Both the position numbers and the translations under genes were made by a program. DNA of 64,000 nucleotides from Rhinopithecus roxellana (lineage: Eukaryota; Chordata; Mammalia; Primates; Cercopithecidae), in the NCBI RefSeq assembly GCF_007565055.1, contig NC_044562.1, positions 58,103,386-58,167,385 of the forward strand. The letters are read 5' to 3'. A model generated the notes under the pieces. That model searched no databases. It worked only from the letters and a program-made list of their open reading frames with translations, and was not told where the DNA came from. Below, piece after piece: positions 33,801 through 44,917 of the stretch (position 1 is its first letter; each line of letters starts with the position of its first letter).

Positions 33801-36800
33801 CAAGGGAGAGACAGGGAGGCAGGGAGAGGATGTGTGCCAGGTCACAGCAAGCTGCAGAGCTGAGACTGGCCCTGACAGGTCCTCAGCCATTGGCTCTACC
33901 TCCTTGCCGCAGAAAGGCATGGCGCGGCCAGGAGTCCCTAGGCCCAAGCCCCTCCTGCAGGTCCTGCCCTGGCTGCACACTCTGCTGCCTTCCTTTGGCC
34001 AATGAGGCGCACGGCAAGGCAGAAAGACGCCCAGACCTGCAGTCTCAGGTCAGAGCCAGGTCTGGGAGCACCAGGAGAAGTCAACGCCGTGCGACAACAC
34101 AAGGATGAGGGAGACTGTTGGGGCCGGTGGCAGAGTCACACGTGTCCCGGCAGAGCCAGTCCTAGGACTAAGACCTCCATTGGCCTCCACACCACCTGCC
34201 CAACTGAGCGTGAGCCAGGCGGGGCTGAGTTACCTTCCAGAGGTGCAGGCCCACAGCCTGGTAGTGCTTGCCTGGGATGCTTGCTGGGCTCCACGAAGTA
34301 TGACTGTCACCCACCAGTGCCCGGGCCCGGCCTGCCCAGTCCGCAGCACGCAGCCTCGATCTCTGCAGGACGGCAATGTACACCTCACTTGGTTCTGAGA
34401 CCCGCAGCCAGAATTTGGGGTTGCTGGGAAAGCCGCTGTTGTTCCGGCAGCCTCCTGCTGACTGCCCCTTGACCCAGGCCCCAGGCAGTGCCCGAGTGTG
34501 GCAGAGCAGCTTCTCTAGTGAGAAAACACCAGGCATCAGCTGTGGCACATGGCTCCTCACTGGCCTCCCGCTGCGGTGGCCTCATGAACCCTGGCAGTGT
34601 CTAAGCAGCAGCTACGGCCACAGACAGAGCCAGCCCCTCCCACAAGCCCACTCTCCTCCTGGCTCCTGAGACAGAATCATCTCTCTACACTTGAAAGCAG
34701 CAAACCAGGAATGGGCAGGGGGAACCCAGGCACCTGTCCAGCCTCCTCACTTGGGCAGGCAGAGCACATGCCCAGCACAGCCCGTCGGGGTACTACCTGT
34801 GTAGAGGCTCTGCAGGTGGCCGGCCTCCGTGATTGGGTAGCCAATGGTGATCTCGTCAAACTCCCTGAGGAACTCTTCCTCCTCCACCCAGAACTCCCCT
34901 TCCTGGAGCTGGGACAGGAGCTCAGACGTTACCGCTGCATCTACCTGGCTCCACCCTTCACCCCTGGAAGAAACCTCATCTCAGCAGAAGCCCCTCCCGA
35001 GAACTGGTAGCATCAGCTGGCCGGCAGGCTGGGGGGAAACCTGGAGGGGACCCAGAGAGTCCTGAGCTCCTGCCAGCGCCCCCGCGCCCCCGCTCTGTGG
35101 CCCCTCCCACACCTGAAGCAGCTCTGCAGCACGCGGCCGTCCGGGCAGCGGCCACCCACAGGAGCCGCTTTTCCCAGAGAAGCTTCACGTCTCTGGACGT
35201 GTCTTCCCAGGACTGCTGCCTGAGCCCGTGATGATGTCTGCCCTATTGAAACCCCAGGTCCAAGGGTCACCTTGGTCCCAGGCCTCAAAAGGATTGTCTG
35301 GAGCCAAGACAAGCATAGTGTCACAAGAGCAGGGGCTCAGGGGCCTTGCTGGAGACAGCCAAGTACGGTCCTGACAGCTGAAGGTGACCAGGACACAGGC
35401 CAGATTGGTACTGGGCCCCCCTCCTGACAGCAGCAGGGTCCAGGCCCCGGCACTCACCCCTCTCTCCAGAGCCCCTGCCAGCACCGCCGGCCCCAGGGGT
35501 TCTGGATCCGCAGCAGCAGGATGCTCTGGCCCGCCTGATCCTGCAGCTCCCGCAGGTCCGAGACAATGAAGGCATGGAACTCCCCCAGCTCCCGAGCACC
35601 TGCGTGAGGAATGGCTCGGGCACGGGCACGAAGGGCACCATGGAGTCCCAAACTGACAAGGACACGCAGGCCTCTGTCTCCTCTGGAGATGCTCCAGCCC
35701 ACCCGACTACGGCGACATGGGAGACCCCCAGATCCCCATGGACCACGGGAGCTCCTTTCTTAGCAGCTGTGGCCCGTCAGCCCAGGAGCATCCCCAGGAG
35801 CAAGCACACGGGGCCTGACTTGGCTGCCATCCGGGTCCGGTGCTGGGTAAGTCATCCCCTTCTCTAGGCCTCAGTCATCGCCCGTACCCGTCAGTGCACG
35901 ATGCCTGGCACAGCACCAGTTCTCAAACACACCGCACAGATGCATCTGCAACTGCCAAGAACCTAGAGTGTTTCTCTTGGCAAAGCCTGCCGGAGGTGGG
36001 ACATTCACATAGTGCCTTGGCTAGAAGCCCAGTGGAGGCAGGGAGGCCCAGGGGGGCAACAGCTCCACCTGGCCAGAGACCTTGAGACAGATGGGCATAA
36101 AAAAGAAAGAGCCAAACAGAGAGGGGCACTGCATCTGTGGCAGGGCAACGGTCTAGAGAGGAGGGTCTCCTGGAAGGACTTCAGTCTCACCCACGCTGCA
36201 GCCCCTTGACACCTCAGCAGGCTCCAATGCACCTCCAGTCAGTGCCAGCTGCCATATCTCTCTGCCTGGGGGCTTTCTCTAAAGCCTGAAGTGCTAGGAC
36301 TTAGCCCTATCCCACCCTAGAGCAGCCCAAAACCAACAGCTCCCCGAGCTGATGCCCATGAGACCAGCGCCCTCACTCCCAGGTGGGAGGCTCTGAGGCC
36401 AGCGTCCTTCCTGGCACCCCCGCAGGGCTGGTGGGGAGTGCACGCCCTCCAGGTTCTCTGAACCTCTCAACGTGCTCCTGAACCCCATCTCAGGGTCTGC
36501 TTATGGGGGACCAGACCAAGGCCTATGACAATCTGTTTCAGTTTATTGTGATATTCATATTATTTAACCAATATTTTAAAAATAATCCTAAGTATGAAAA
36601 AAATTATAAAGATGTTCATTGATGCTATTTAGAATTATATAAAACCACAAAGATCTTTTTTTTTTTTTTTGAGACGGAGTCTTGCTCTGTCACCCAGGCT
36701 GGAGTGCAGTGGCCGGATCTCAGCTCACTGCAAGCTCCGCCTCCCGGGTTCCCGCCATTCTCCTGCCTCAGCCTCCCGAGTAGCTGGGACTACAGGCGCC

Positions 36801-39800
36801 GCCACCTCGCCTGGCTAGTTTTTTGTATTTTTCAGTAGAGACAGGGTTTCACCGTGTTAGCCAGGATGGTCTCAATCTCCTGACCTCGTGATCCGCCCGT
36901 CTTGTCCCCCCAGTGCTGAGATTACAGGCTTGAGCCACCACGCCCGGCCCAGAAAGATCTTAATATCCAACATCAGGGGAATGATTAAGAGACTGTGGCA
37001 AACCCGCTCACGAGGCGAACATCTGACGGCGTGTGCAGCAGTGTGAGAAGTGGTGTGGAATGGAACGTGCAAACCACACGTGCTCACGGAAAACTGGAGC
37101 GCACTCAAAAGTCACAAGCGGTTCTATCTGAGTGATTTTTTTTCTTCATTTTTTGCAGAGATGAGATCTTGCTATGTTGCCCAGGCGGGTCTCTTGAACT
37201 CCTGGGTTCCAGCGATACTCCCACCTCAGCCTCCCAAAGTTTTGAGATTACAGATGTGAGCAACCACACCTGGCCCCCTTCTTTTTTTGGAAACAAATTG
37301 TTTTTAATGAACATATCTATCACTAAAATAAAAAACAGGTTTTGATTTTGCCAGGTTGCCAGCTGGGCCAAGGATGGCACAGACGATGGGCTTTGACTCG
37401 GTGCCACCTCTTCCCGCCTTGCACTAGCGGAAAGTACTGGTCAGGGGAGAGAAGGGCCACGTCCCTCTGGAAGAGGACAGTAGGAGAAGGTCACAAAGCG
37501 AGGACACCACCCTTCTGAACAAGCTTACTTCTTCCCACTTAGTCCTGACAGGGCTGTGTAGCCAGTCACATAAAAAGCTACAGTGTGCCTGAGGCCTGGC
37601 AGTGAGGAGCACGCCGGCTGCAGCCCTCCCGTCCGGCCACGTGCCTCACCTGCTCTGGGGCTGAGCACGGAGCAGCTGATGAGACTCTGGTCCTTCAGGC
37701 GGAGCAGCTGCCGACAAGTCCTGTGCTCCCAGCGGCCCGGCCTGTCCTGCTGGCCTCCGCTTCCCGCTACGCCCTTCAGGCTCCATCTTTCTGCCAGGCC
37801 ACCAGTCAGATCCACCAGGGCATCCGCCACCTGCCCTGCCCACAGGTGCTCGTAGGACCCATGGACCCTAAGGGACACAATCACCACGGGAGTGAGCCCC
37901 TGGCATTGAGCGTGCCCTCCTCTCCGATTCCCACGGTCTGTAGCACCCCAAGTTGTCCAACTGCTGCCTCAATCCCACCTCTTTATGCCCCTCTGCCTTC
38001 GTCCTCATCCTTATCAAGTCAAGGCTTAGCCTGACCTTCAAACGTCTTACTTTGCAGCAAGCGTGAGCGCCCTGCAGTCCTCTGCCCACATACAGAAACT
38101 CTTTGGCCTCCGGTGTGGGCACGGGGCAGGGCAGGAGGGGTGGAAGCTATGGATGCCCACATCCCTCGGCTCTCAAGCTCCAACCCTGCTTTTCCTAAAC
38201 CAGCCCTTGGGATGGAAGGGCTCACTGGGCACTGATGTCACTGGCCAGCCTTCCCATGTTCGCCAGCTTCCCTGCCTGCCTGTTGGTCCAGTTGCCTTTG
38301 GCAAGATGATAAATGCATTCTAAGAGGGAAGGCTATTCAGTTATGACTCATGGTGAGGGTCCTGGTCCCCTGAGCCAGCACCATGATACACAAGTGTTGG
38401 TATGCCGGGGTAGCCTCATTCCTTCCCAACGACTACACAGTGAGGCTGCCTGTCCCAACCATTCCACAACAAATATAAGGAAGCATCTTTCTTGCTGGGG
38501 CCGAAAAAACAAGGAGGGCAGTGCACATGCTCTCTGTGGAGGACGACTCCACGCTGGGCTTTGGAACAAGGGAAGGGAAAGATGGGAGTGGGCAAACCAC
38601 AGGCCCAAAAGAATAATCTCTGCACCTGGCCAGGCAGCCTGACCCACAGAACGAGCTGCCAGACCCTCAGAACGGAAGGGGGCTCTGCAGCCCAGAGTGA
38701 GCAGAGACCCTCCCAGGGCAGCCCATGGTAGTGGCAGCTCCCCAACTTGCCCCAGGCCAGGCCCTCAGCTCCCAGCACACGCACTTGGCGTAGACCTTTT
38801 CCAGTAAGGGGAGCCAGAACACATCCTCCCTCTGGCAGCGGGAGAAACAGAGTCTCCCTGCAAGGCACGGCAGGCGGTCATCTGTGGTCACCTCCACCCA
38901 GCGTCCAAACTGCCAAATGCGACAGGTGAAGGAGCCCTGGTACTCCTGGTCGGCCCAGCTTGGCTGTCCTGGAGGAATGACCTGCCATGCACAGGGAGAA
39001 GCAAAAGACGAGCGTGACGTAAGCACCACCCGGCGCTGCTCCAGTGTCCTGGCTGTGGTGTGGCCACAGCTGAGCGCTCCACAGGCACCACGGTCTGCAG
39101 AGAACTCTACGGCACACCTGGATGTCGGCGCTTTCACAGGGCTCAGTCACCACACATGAAATTAACAGACCTCTCATTGCAAAACTTGAGGACTACAATG
39201 AGGGAGGCACATATCCCAGGCCACGCTCTGCTGCCCTCACTAAAAGCATCTGACCTGAAGCCAAAACAAATATGACTTTCAAGGGTATGAGTGACCCAGT
39301 TCTTGACTGAGCTGATTGCAAGCAACATATCACCACAGGAACGGCAGCCCTTCCTGCTCCTGGGAGCCTGGCGCCCCAACACTGGGCCAGCTGGATGCTC
39401 CCACTGTGTCCACTGCAGGGCTCCTTCAGGAGTAAGCATTCTGACCCCCAGCATCAGGGGGAGTGCAGGCTGGGCACTAGGTGCCTGGTGTGGTCCTAGC
39501 TCTGCCACTTAATGGCCAGAAACACGATGGCAGTGGTTTTAGCACTCTCATTTAAAAACAAAAAAGGCAGGAGGCTGAGGCAGGAGAATGGCGTAAACCT
39601 GGGAGGCGGAGCTTGCAATGAGCTGAGATCCGGCCACTGCACTCCAGCCTGGGTGACAGAGCGAGACTCCATCTCAAACAAAAAAAAAAAAAAAAAAAAA
39701 AAAAGGCCAAAGCTGGCAAGGCTGTGAGACTGAAAGCCAGTGACTGTGACATGCTTACCATGGGGCCTGGGACATGAGGGAAACTCTGAATGAGGTCACA

Positions 39801-42800
39801 CTGTCAATGCCGCTGCATTAATCAGCAACGCTTAGCAACGAGCCAAGCATAAAACTACAAACACTTCCAGGTAAGAAAAACCTGAGAAGGCCTTCTCTGC
39901 CCAGAGTATCTGTCTACCCACAGAAACAGGTTTAATAACCTTTTGCAAACTTATATTCAAAACCTGTACGAAAACCAGTCAGTTAGCTGCGGAGAGATCT
40001 GGGGCAGAGGCCCCCAGCCAGCCCTGTCCTCCTGTGAGCTGGCACATTTGTCTCTTTATTCTAAATGTGGTGATCTGGCTCCATGGAGAGCCCAGGGCTC
40101 ACGAGAGCACAGAGCAGGGTGAACCTTCCTAACGGAGCCCTCTGGCGAGGCCAAGGCACCCCCTCCTGCAGCAGAGGGACAGAGTGCAGTCCTCAGTCTC
40201 TGCCTTGGAATGTCCCTGCTTTCCCCCAACACAGCGAGAGATCCGGCTGCGGCGGCTCAGCTTTCGCAAGGGCTCCTGGTACTCAGCAGGCAGGAGAAAT
40301 GCAAAGAGAAACGGGCTCCAGGACAAACGCAGGGAAGAAGGGGCCCCACACCTGGTCCAGGAGGTGTCTGCTCTTCTGCAGGGCGGCGCAGGCACACAGG
40401 AACCAGCAATCCCCCAGCAGCCCCTGCTTCACCTGCCCTTCCTGCGGGTCATCTGGAAACAACCGGGGCATGGTGCAAATCTCCTGAAATACAGAAAGTT
40501 GTCCAGAGTTAGCTCATGCCTGCTGGAGAATCCTTCAAACTAAGAACCCAAGGCTCTAGGTGACAGCGGTTGGGGTGGAGCTTTTCTGATCATCAGTGTT
40601 ACCCAAAAGCGGACAGGAAGGTGGTTTCCTGCAGCGGGTGTCCTTCAGCTCCTGGCTTCAAATCCCCCTGTCCAGCTTAATTCTGGGGTGCCTGTCTGTC
40701 TTCCCTCCTGACTGGAAAAATCCCAAACTTTACCAAGCTCCTTCTCAAAACAGCTAAATGTTGGTTTAGAAAAGTTTCACTTTTCACTCAGGCTGGTAAA
40801 TCTCAAATGCATCCTCCATCCTGCTGGAAATCTTACTGTTTCTCTAGCAGGCTCAATTTACCACATCCCCTAACTATCATATACCTTCCCCTTTCTCCTC
40901 AGCTACTCAAAACATCCACACTGCCCTTGCCCACCCCTCTGAGCTTCGATCTTGCCTCCTGCTTCTGAACCTGACCCTCTCTCCTGCCCTCAGAGCCTGG
41001 GCTCCTCTCACAACTCCTTCCCTTCCAGCTCCCCGGGCAGAATCCCACCTCCAGGTTGTTTAAGACATTATCCCTCAGCACCATATTCTCCTTCAGGCTT
41101 CTCTTCATTACAACCTTCTTGAAAGAGCTTCCATGCCCACTGCTCGCTTCCCATTCACTCTCCACGCAGGCTCCTCTAGCTTCTGAGACAATCATGGCCC
41201 CTAAACTGCCTTGAGCAATGTCGCTGTCACCTCTATGTTATCAAACCCATTGGGCTTCTCTTGGTCCCAACTCTCTTTCCCAACTACTCAGCAGTATTCA
41301 GATCAGCAGAATAGCCATCTGCTACCCCTGAGGCAGTCCCCACTCAGCTTCCGTGAGGCTGCATGCCCCCGGCTACCCTCTACCTCACTGCCTGCTGCTT
41401 CTCAAGTCTGTCTGTCAGGGCACCTGCCTGACCCCAAGAAATGTTAGGGGTCCTCAAGGCTCAGTCCCAAGGCCTCCTTCTTTACTGATACTCCCCCGAG
41501 ACACTCTCCCAGGCTATGGACCATAAACCATCTAATATGGTCCACCTCCCAGATGAATGTCTCTAGCGCAGATCTCCCTGCTCTGTATCCACCTGCCTCC
41601 AGGACAGCTCCACCTGAATACGTGAGAGCAAAATCCGACTCTAGGTCCCCCCCCAGGCTCTGTCCCAGGACCACCATCTACCCACTTGCTCAGGTCAGAA
41701 ACCTAGAAGACATGCTGATTCCTCCACTATCCTCACCCCTCTATTTCAATCAGTCACTATGGCCTTTCAATTCCCACTGCAAAGTATGTCTCAAACCAAT
41801 ATACTCCAAATCCACATCCTAACGGTTGTCAGGCTAATCTGAGCCCCTTCATCTTTCTCCAGGACCACTGCTATGGCCCCTTGCATTCTTGCCCTGACAA
41901 TCCACTTCCCACCCAGCAGCAAGAGTGAGTTTGTAAAAACACACATCCAAAAGAATCACTCCTCTACCAAAACCCTCTAGTGGCCTCCAACTGCACCTAA
42001 AATCAATCTTTTAACAAAATAAAACCCAAATTACAATGACAAGGCTCTACATGCCCTGACCCTTGCCTCCTCTCAGGCCCTTCAGTGTTGTCCAAGGAAA
42101 CCAGGGGGCCTGTCAAAACCCTCTCAGTCACCAGATCCCAGAAGTTCCAGCTCTGTTCGAAGACTGGTGGCCATCAGTTGTCTCCGCTAAGACTGCATCC
42201 ACTTAGAGCAAGGTTGCTCCCTGGGCAGTCTTATTCAGCAGATAAACCACTTCTAAAAATATGAACACAGCACTCGGCCAGGACATCCCTTGGAAGTGCA
42301 ATTTTTAAGTGTTCACAACTGGAAAGGCAGGTGCACAAAATCCAAACTGAAATTCTATCACGCTTTGCTTTGTGGGCTCCGCCCAGCCACTTCAGAGGGG
42401 CATGAGCGGCCCTCTCTGCCGCGAGGAGCAGACACAAACGCTCTTCAAGGCGGAAGCAAACAGGTGGGCTGGGTTTGGGGCTCTGTTAAAACGCCTCTCG
42501 CTGAGCTCTGAGCCTCCTTCTGGACTGGAGCTCTCGCAGGTGATGGCCACGACCTAGTCTAGTGTCCTTGGGGTAGCGCGGCGTCCTGCTCGTTCTGGGC
42601 GGAGAAAGGAAGGAGGTAAGAAAGAGGGGGCCGGGCGTCCACTTCTGAGAACAACAGCGGATCCTGCGTTCGGAGCTACCCTGGCCGTCCACCCCGCCCC
42701 GCACCCTGAGAGGAGCAGAGTTCTCAGAAACCAGAAACGGCGCCCACTGCACCCCGCAAGGTCTCACCTGGGGCCGCCTCCACGTGATGTCCTCGCGGAA

Positions 42801-42908
42801 GTGGGCCAGCGGCGTAGACAAGTCGCAGAAGAGCGAGGAGTCCGCGGCGGGGAAGGCGGCGTCCCGGAACAGCTCCCTCGCCGGCGTCGTGTCCCGGCCC
42901 GCCCGCAT
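30838..42908 (-). CDS. CAPN10: Calpain-10 (12 coding exons, 672 aa)
   Basis: Calpain-10 is an intracellular cysteine protease of the atypical calpain group, linked in human genetics to type 2 diabetes. Joined coding exons: 42768-42908, 40352-40483, 38785-38981, 37650-37867, 35458-35599, 34797-34963, 34234-34514, 33020-33222, 32582-32843, 31432-31631, 31120-31165, 30838-30867. They total 2019 bases and read through without a break. The protein has the same length as I recall for human (672 aa). The protease core fills about residues 1-310, with catalytic Cys73 (GDCWFL), His238 (GEFHAF) and Asn263 (QNPWG) all present. Two tandem beta-sandwich (calpain domain III/C2-like) domains follow at about 310-500 and 510-650. 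There is no penta-EF-hand domain, as expected for calpain-10. The start was chosen because it begins MRAG, has A at -3, and lies in a CpG island. Intron 9 has a GC donor. Confidence 0.96.
31120..31165 (-). CDS. CAPN10: CAPN10 coding exon 11 (residues 649-663)
   Basis: A 46-base micro-exon encoding PSIHSQEMLGQFLQE after completing Arg648. Acceptor ctccacag, donor gtgtgtat. Confidence 0.92.
31432..31631 (-). CDS. CAPN10: CAPN10 coding exon 10 (residues 582-647)
   Basis: Starts VPEGGRSQDA, ends TIATRID plus two bases of Arg648. It forms part of the second C2-like sandwich. Acceptor cccccag, donor gtgggg. Confidence 0.94.
32235..32400. repeat. Intronic copy of the duplicated CAPN10-flank block
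   Basis: Contains ctccaaacttctcccctcct, ctgccctgcctgggtcagcc and aggccatcttcagcctc, in the same order as 30145-30345. The two copies differ at many sites and by small indels, so the duplication is old. Confidence 0.75.
32580..32581 (-). other. CAPN10: Non-canonical GC splice donor of CAPN10 intron 9
   Basis: The exon ends at 32582 with CAG and is followed by GCAAGC on the minus strand. The flanking exons join in phase (FHIFQ then VPEGG) only with this boundary. CAG/GCAAG agrees with the known strong context of GC-AG U2 introns. Confidence 0.9.
32582..32843 (-). CDS. CAPN10: CAPN10 coding exon 9 (residues 495-581)
   Basis: Completes Ser494, then [20 protein letters not shown] and onward to PIGFHIFQ. 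It opens the second C2-like domain. Acceptor cttggcag; the donor is GC, not GT. Confidence 0.95.
33020..33222 (-). CDS. CAPN10: CAPN10 coding exon 8 (residues 427-493)
   Basis: Starts VEKRRVNLPRVL and ends STGRVSL plus two bases of Ser494. It covers the end of the first C2-like domain. Acceptor gctcacag, donor gtgaga. Confidence 0.95.
33700..33870. repeat. MIR-like SINE fragment in CAPN10 intron 7
   Basis: Motifs such as cttgcaagggagagacaggg, then gtgtgccaggtcacagcaag and gcagagctgagactggcc, resemble the MIR core. It is strongly diverged, so the call is tentative. Confidence 0.45.
34234..34514 (-). CDS. CAPN10: CAPN10 coding exon 7 (residues 334-426)
   Basis: Completes Glu333, then KLLCHTRALPGAWVKGQSAG and on to AVGLHLWK. 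It makes up most of the first C2-like (domain III) sandwich. Acceptor cactag, donor gtaact. Confidence 0.95.
34797..34963 (-). CDS. CAPN10: CAPN10 coding exon 6 (residues 278-332)
   Basis: Encodes GEGWSQVDAAV, then an acidic stretch FWVEEEEFLREFDE that precedes ITIGYPITEAGHLQSLYT. It forms the end of the protease core. Acceptor cttccag, donor gtagta. Confidence 0.94.
35458..35599 (-). CDS. CAPN10: CAPN10 coding exon 5 (residues 231-276, catalytic His and Asn)
   Basis: ARELGEFHAFIVSDLRELQ through LLLRIQNPWGRRCWQGLWRE. It holds catalytic His238 and Asn263. Both residues are intact. Acceptor cacgcag, donor gtgagt. Confidence 0.96.
36585..37140 (+). mobile_element. L1 3' fragment in CAPN10 intron 4, split by an Alu
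   Basis: The words gatgttcattgatgctattt and, beyond the Alu, cttaatatccaacatcaggg then gaatgattaagagactgtgg follow the 3' region of old L1 elements. The reverse Alu at 36656-36949 interrupts it. Confidence 0.6.
36656..36949 (-). repeat. Young Alu, Old World monkey AluY type, in CAPN10 intron 4
   Basis: Reverse-oriented complete Alu with diagnostic words (read on the + strand) gcagtggccggatctcagct, ccacctcgcctggctagttt, gtgatccgcccgtcttg and acaggcttgagccaccacgc. In my experience this combination marks cercopithecid AluY subfamilies. The direct repeat aaagatctt flanks it at 36649-36657 and about 36953-36961. Confidence 0.92.
37155..37276 (-). repeat. Alu monomer / FLAM-like fragment in CAPN10 intron 4
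   Basis: Reverse monomer with tgcagagatgagatcttgct, ttgcccaggcgggtctcttg and gagcaaccacacctggcc. Only about half an Alu is present. Confidence 0.8.
37650..37867 (-). CDS. CAPN10: CAPN10 coding exon 4 (residues 158-229)
   Basis: VHGSYEHLWAGQVADALVDL through SLISCSVLSPRA, within the second half of the protease core. Acceptor tcccttag, donor gtgagg. Confidence 0.95.
38785..38981 (-). CDS. CAPN10: CAPN10 coding exon 3 (residues 92-156)
   Basis: VIPPGQPSWADQEYQGSF through WLPLLEKVYA plus two bases of Lys157. Acceptor catggcag, donor gtgcgt. In human the intron that follows exon 3 carries the diabetes-associated variant known as UCSNP-43. Confidence 0.95.
39566..39704 (+). repeat. 5'-truncated Alu in CAPN10 intron 2
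   Basis: Only the right-monomer end is present, from aggaggctgaggcaggagaa to a poly-A of about 25. It includes gaatggcgtaaacctgggag and gagatccggccactgcactc, the same Old World monkey AluY words as at 62225. Confidence 0.9.
40352..40483 (-). CDS. CAPN10: CAPN10 coding exon 2 (residues 48-91, catalytic Cys)
   Basis: EICTMPRLFPDDPQEGQVK through GLLGDCWFLCACAALQ to HLLDQ. The catalytic Cys73 lies in GDCWFL. Acceptor tatttcag, donor gtgtgg. Residues 51-52 read TM where I recall AT in human. Confidence 0.95.
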
Positions 42909-43620
42909 CCTCGGCTCCGCGGGCTCCCATCTGCAGCCGGTAGCCTCGGGGTCGCAGCCCCGGAGAGAAGGCGAGTCCGCCGCCGCCGCCTCCGGCCCGT
43001 CCCGGCCGTTCCCCGCTCCGCTCAGCCCTCCAAACCCGAGGGCCCCGCAGGTGCTGGACCAGGCCAGGACGCCGGCCCGCTAGTCTCCCATTGGTAACCA
43101 GGCGGCAGCCAACCGGGCGCGGGGCCTCGGGTCACGTGACAGGCCGGCCCAATGGCACTCGGGCGACGGAAAGCGCCACGGACACCGGAGGCCCAGGAGG
43201 CGGGGTTCCCGAGCTCCGCTCTTACGAGGCTGGGCAGCTGCCCGCGCTGTAGTTTTTTCTTCCGGGAGCGGCGGAGCCCAGGGCTGTCACGGCCTCCGCT
43301 CATACCCGGAGGGCCGGAAGGCGTTTAGCCCTCCAGCAGGTGTGGCTCGGACCGGGGTGTCAGGACCGCCTGAACACGCGGGCTCTGGGAGCTTCGGGGA
43401 CCAGGGAGGAACCTCGGCCGAGTTGCGTCGCGGACTACAGCTCCCAGCATGCAGCGCCGTTCCCAGCATGCACCTCCCTTCCGAAACGCGTCTGTGTTTA
43501 CCGCGCTCTGCTGCGGAGGCGGTGACCGCGGGTCGTTGGGAGGAACCGAGATTTGAGCAAGGGAAGGCGAGTAGCGAGCTGTGCCACGCCGGTCGAGTGC
43601 CTGCCGCCGTCGTCGTCAGG
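42760..43620. promoter_or_regulatory. CAPN10: CpG-island promoter of CAPN10, possibly bidirectional
   Basis: CpG-dense sequence spans coding exon 1 and about 700 bases upstream. It includes a ccaat-type box (cccattggtaaccaggcggc at about 43087) and a second CCAAT-like site (cccaatggcactc near 43150). No TATA box is seen. The geometry allows initiation in both directions. Confidence 0.75.
42768..42908 (-). CDS. CAPN10: CAPN10 coding exon 1 (residues 1-47, start codon)
   Basis: MRAGRDTTPARELFRDAA to REDITWRRPQ. The ATG is at 42908-42906, preceded by gccgagg (A at -3). Donor gtgaga. It lies within a CpG island. Confidence 0.94.
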
Positions 43621-43800
43621 CAGGGGAGAAGGGGGCCTCAACATCACTAGTGACAGCTGTTTGCTACCTAATAGGGCTTTTCGTCCCACCAGGCCCCAGG
43701 GCTCTGGTTAGGGGCCCAGCAGGCTCAACTTCTTGCTGTGGTTCTGGAAAAGGGAGTGACCACCTAGCCCAACACCTCTCTCTGTGATGTGTTGGGGAGT
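43618..43800. repeat. Local duplication, copy A
   Basis: Blocks aggcaggggagaagggggcc, ctaatagggcttttcg and tctggaaaagggagtgacca then tagcccaacacct recur in the same order at 44134-44210 and 44411-44495. In the second copy the two halves are separated by about 200 extra bases. Confidence 0.8.
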
Positions 43801-44133
43801 TTTGGGAAATGAGACGGCTTTGAGGGAGGAGCTTGAGGGAGTGGCGTCGCAATGGTTAGCCCTTCCCGGGCCTGGGCTTTGTTTCTAGGCGTTTTAGGTC
43901 GAACGCTCTACATCTTAACTGGGGTCAGGGGAGGCGGCCAGAGCATCCCGCTGAGCTTTTTCCGATCCCCAGATGGCCAGGCACCTGGTCCTGGTTGCTG
44001 GACAGTGACCCTGTGGACGCACATTTGCAACTATAGCCACTCAGTGCCGCGGGGAGGTGAGGATAGTGATCCTAGGACCTGCTCGAGGATTCACGCTTGC
44101 CGCAAGAACCTGTTCCATTCCCAGGAATGAAGG

Positions 44134-44495
44134 CCAGGCAGGGGAAGAGAAGGGGGGCCTCAACTCTTCTAGTTACGGCAGTTTGCCAACTAATAGAGCT
44201 TTTCGGATTTTGCCTCTTCAGGCCGTTTTACCCAGCCTCGGGCTACGAAGGATGGTCACATTGAAGCTGTTTTTTTGCAGTCAGGAGTGAAAAGTCCCTG
44301 CTGTTGAAGGAGAAACTGAATCAGGTTCAGGAGTCCCAGGTTCCTCCCTCTGAGAGGCCAGGTGGGGCCTGCGTGAGTAGCAGTTGAGGTTGCAGGACAC
44401 TGCTGTTTTCATCCCACCTGGCCCCAGGCTCCAGAGTGCTTATCTCCTTGCCTTGGTCTGGAAAAGGGAGTGACCACATAGCCCAACACCTATGG
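44134..44495. repeat. Local duplication, copy B (split)
   Basis: The first half is at 44134-44210 (ggcaggggaagagaaggggg, ctaatagagcttttcgg). The second half is at 44411-44495 (cccacctggccccaggctcc, tctggaaaagggagtgacca). The 200 bases between them have no counterpart in copy A. Confidence 0.8.
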
Positions 44496-44917
44496 GATGC
44501 TTCATTGCCTATTCAGCACCCACTATGGTGCTGACTCTTCCAGAAGATGTTTCTGATTCCTTGCTACGCTGGTGGTTGCACCACAGCCGAGAGGACTCAA
44601 GAAGAGCCTGGTCTCTGCTTCACCTAGTGGTCCTGGAAGAGTAAGAAACATATCTTCCCTGTCCTGGGCACATATGGGTGGGTAGCAGAGCTGAGGCTGG
44701 CCGAGGATCCCGACTTTCCTTTGGGAGGCTTTTGTTGTGCCACTTTCCCAGGCTGATCAGATCTGGAGAGCTCACAGCTTTCTGTGGCCACATGTGTGTC
44801 CAAGGCCGGGCCCATGCCGGTAGCCAGATTCCCAGGATCTGGAAGGGGCCAAGAGACAGCTGGTGCTGGGTACGCAGCAGCCCTGTGTCAACCTGCCCCC
44901 ACCATTACCCTGTGCTG

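Larger units (their letters stand above)
43600..44620 (+). ncRNA. Possible divergent non-coding transcript of the CAPN10 promoter
   Basis: In human a divergent lncRNA is annotated head-to-head with CAPN10. Here the + strand next to the CpG island has no coding potential but holds a duplicated block. No splice pattern can be proven from sequence. The call is inference from synteny, and the ends are arbitrary. Confidence 0.25.
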
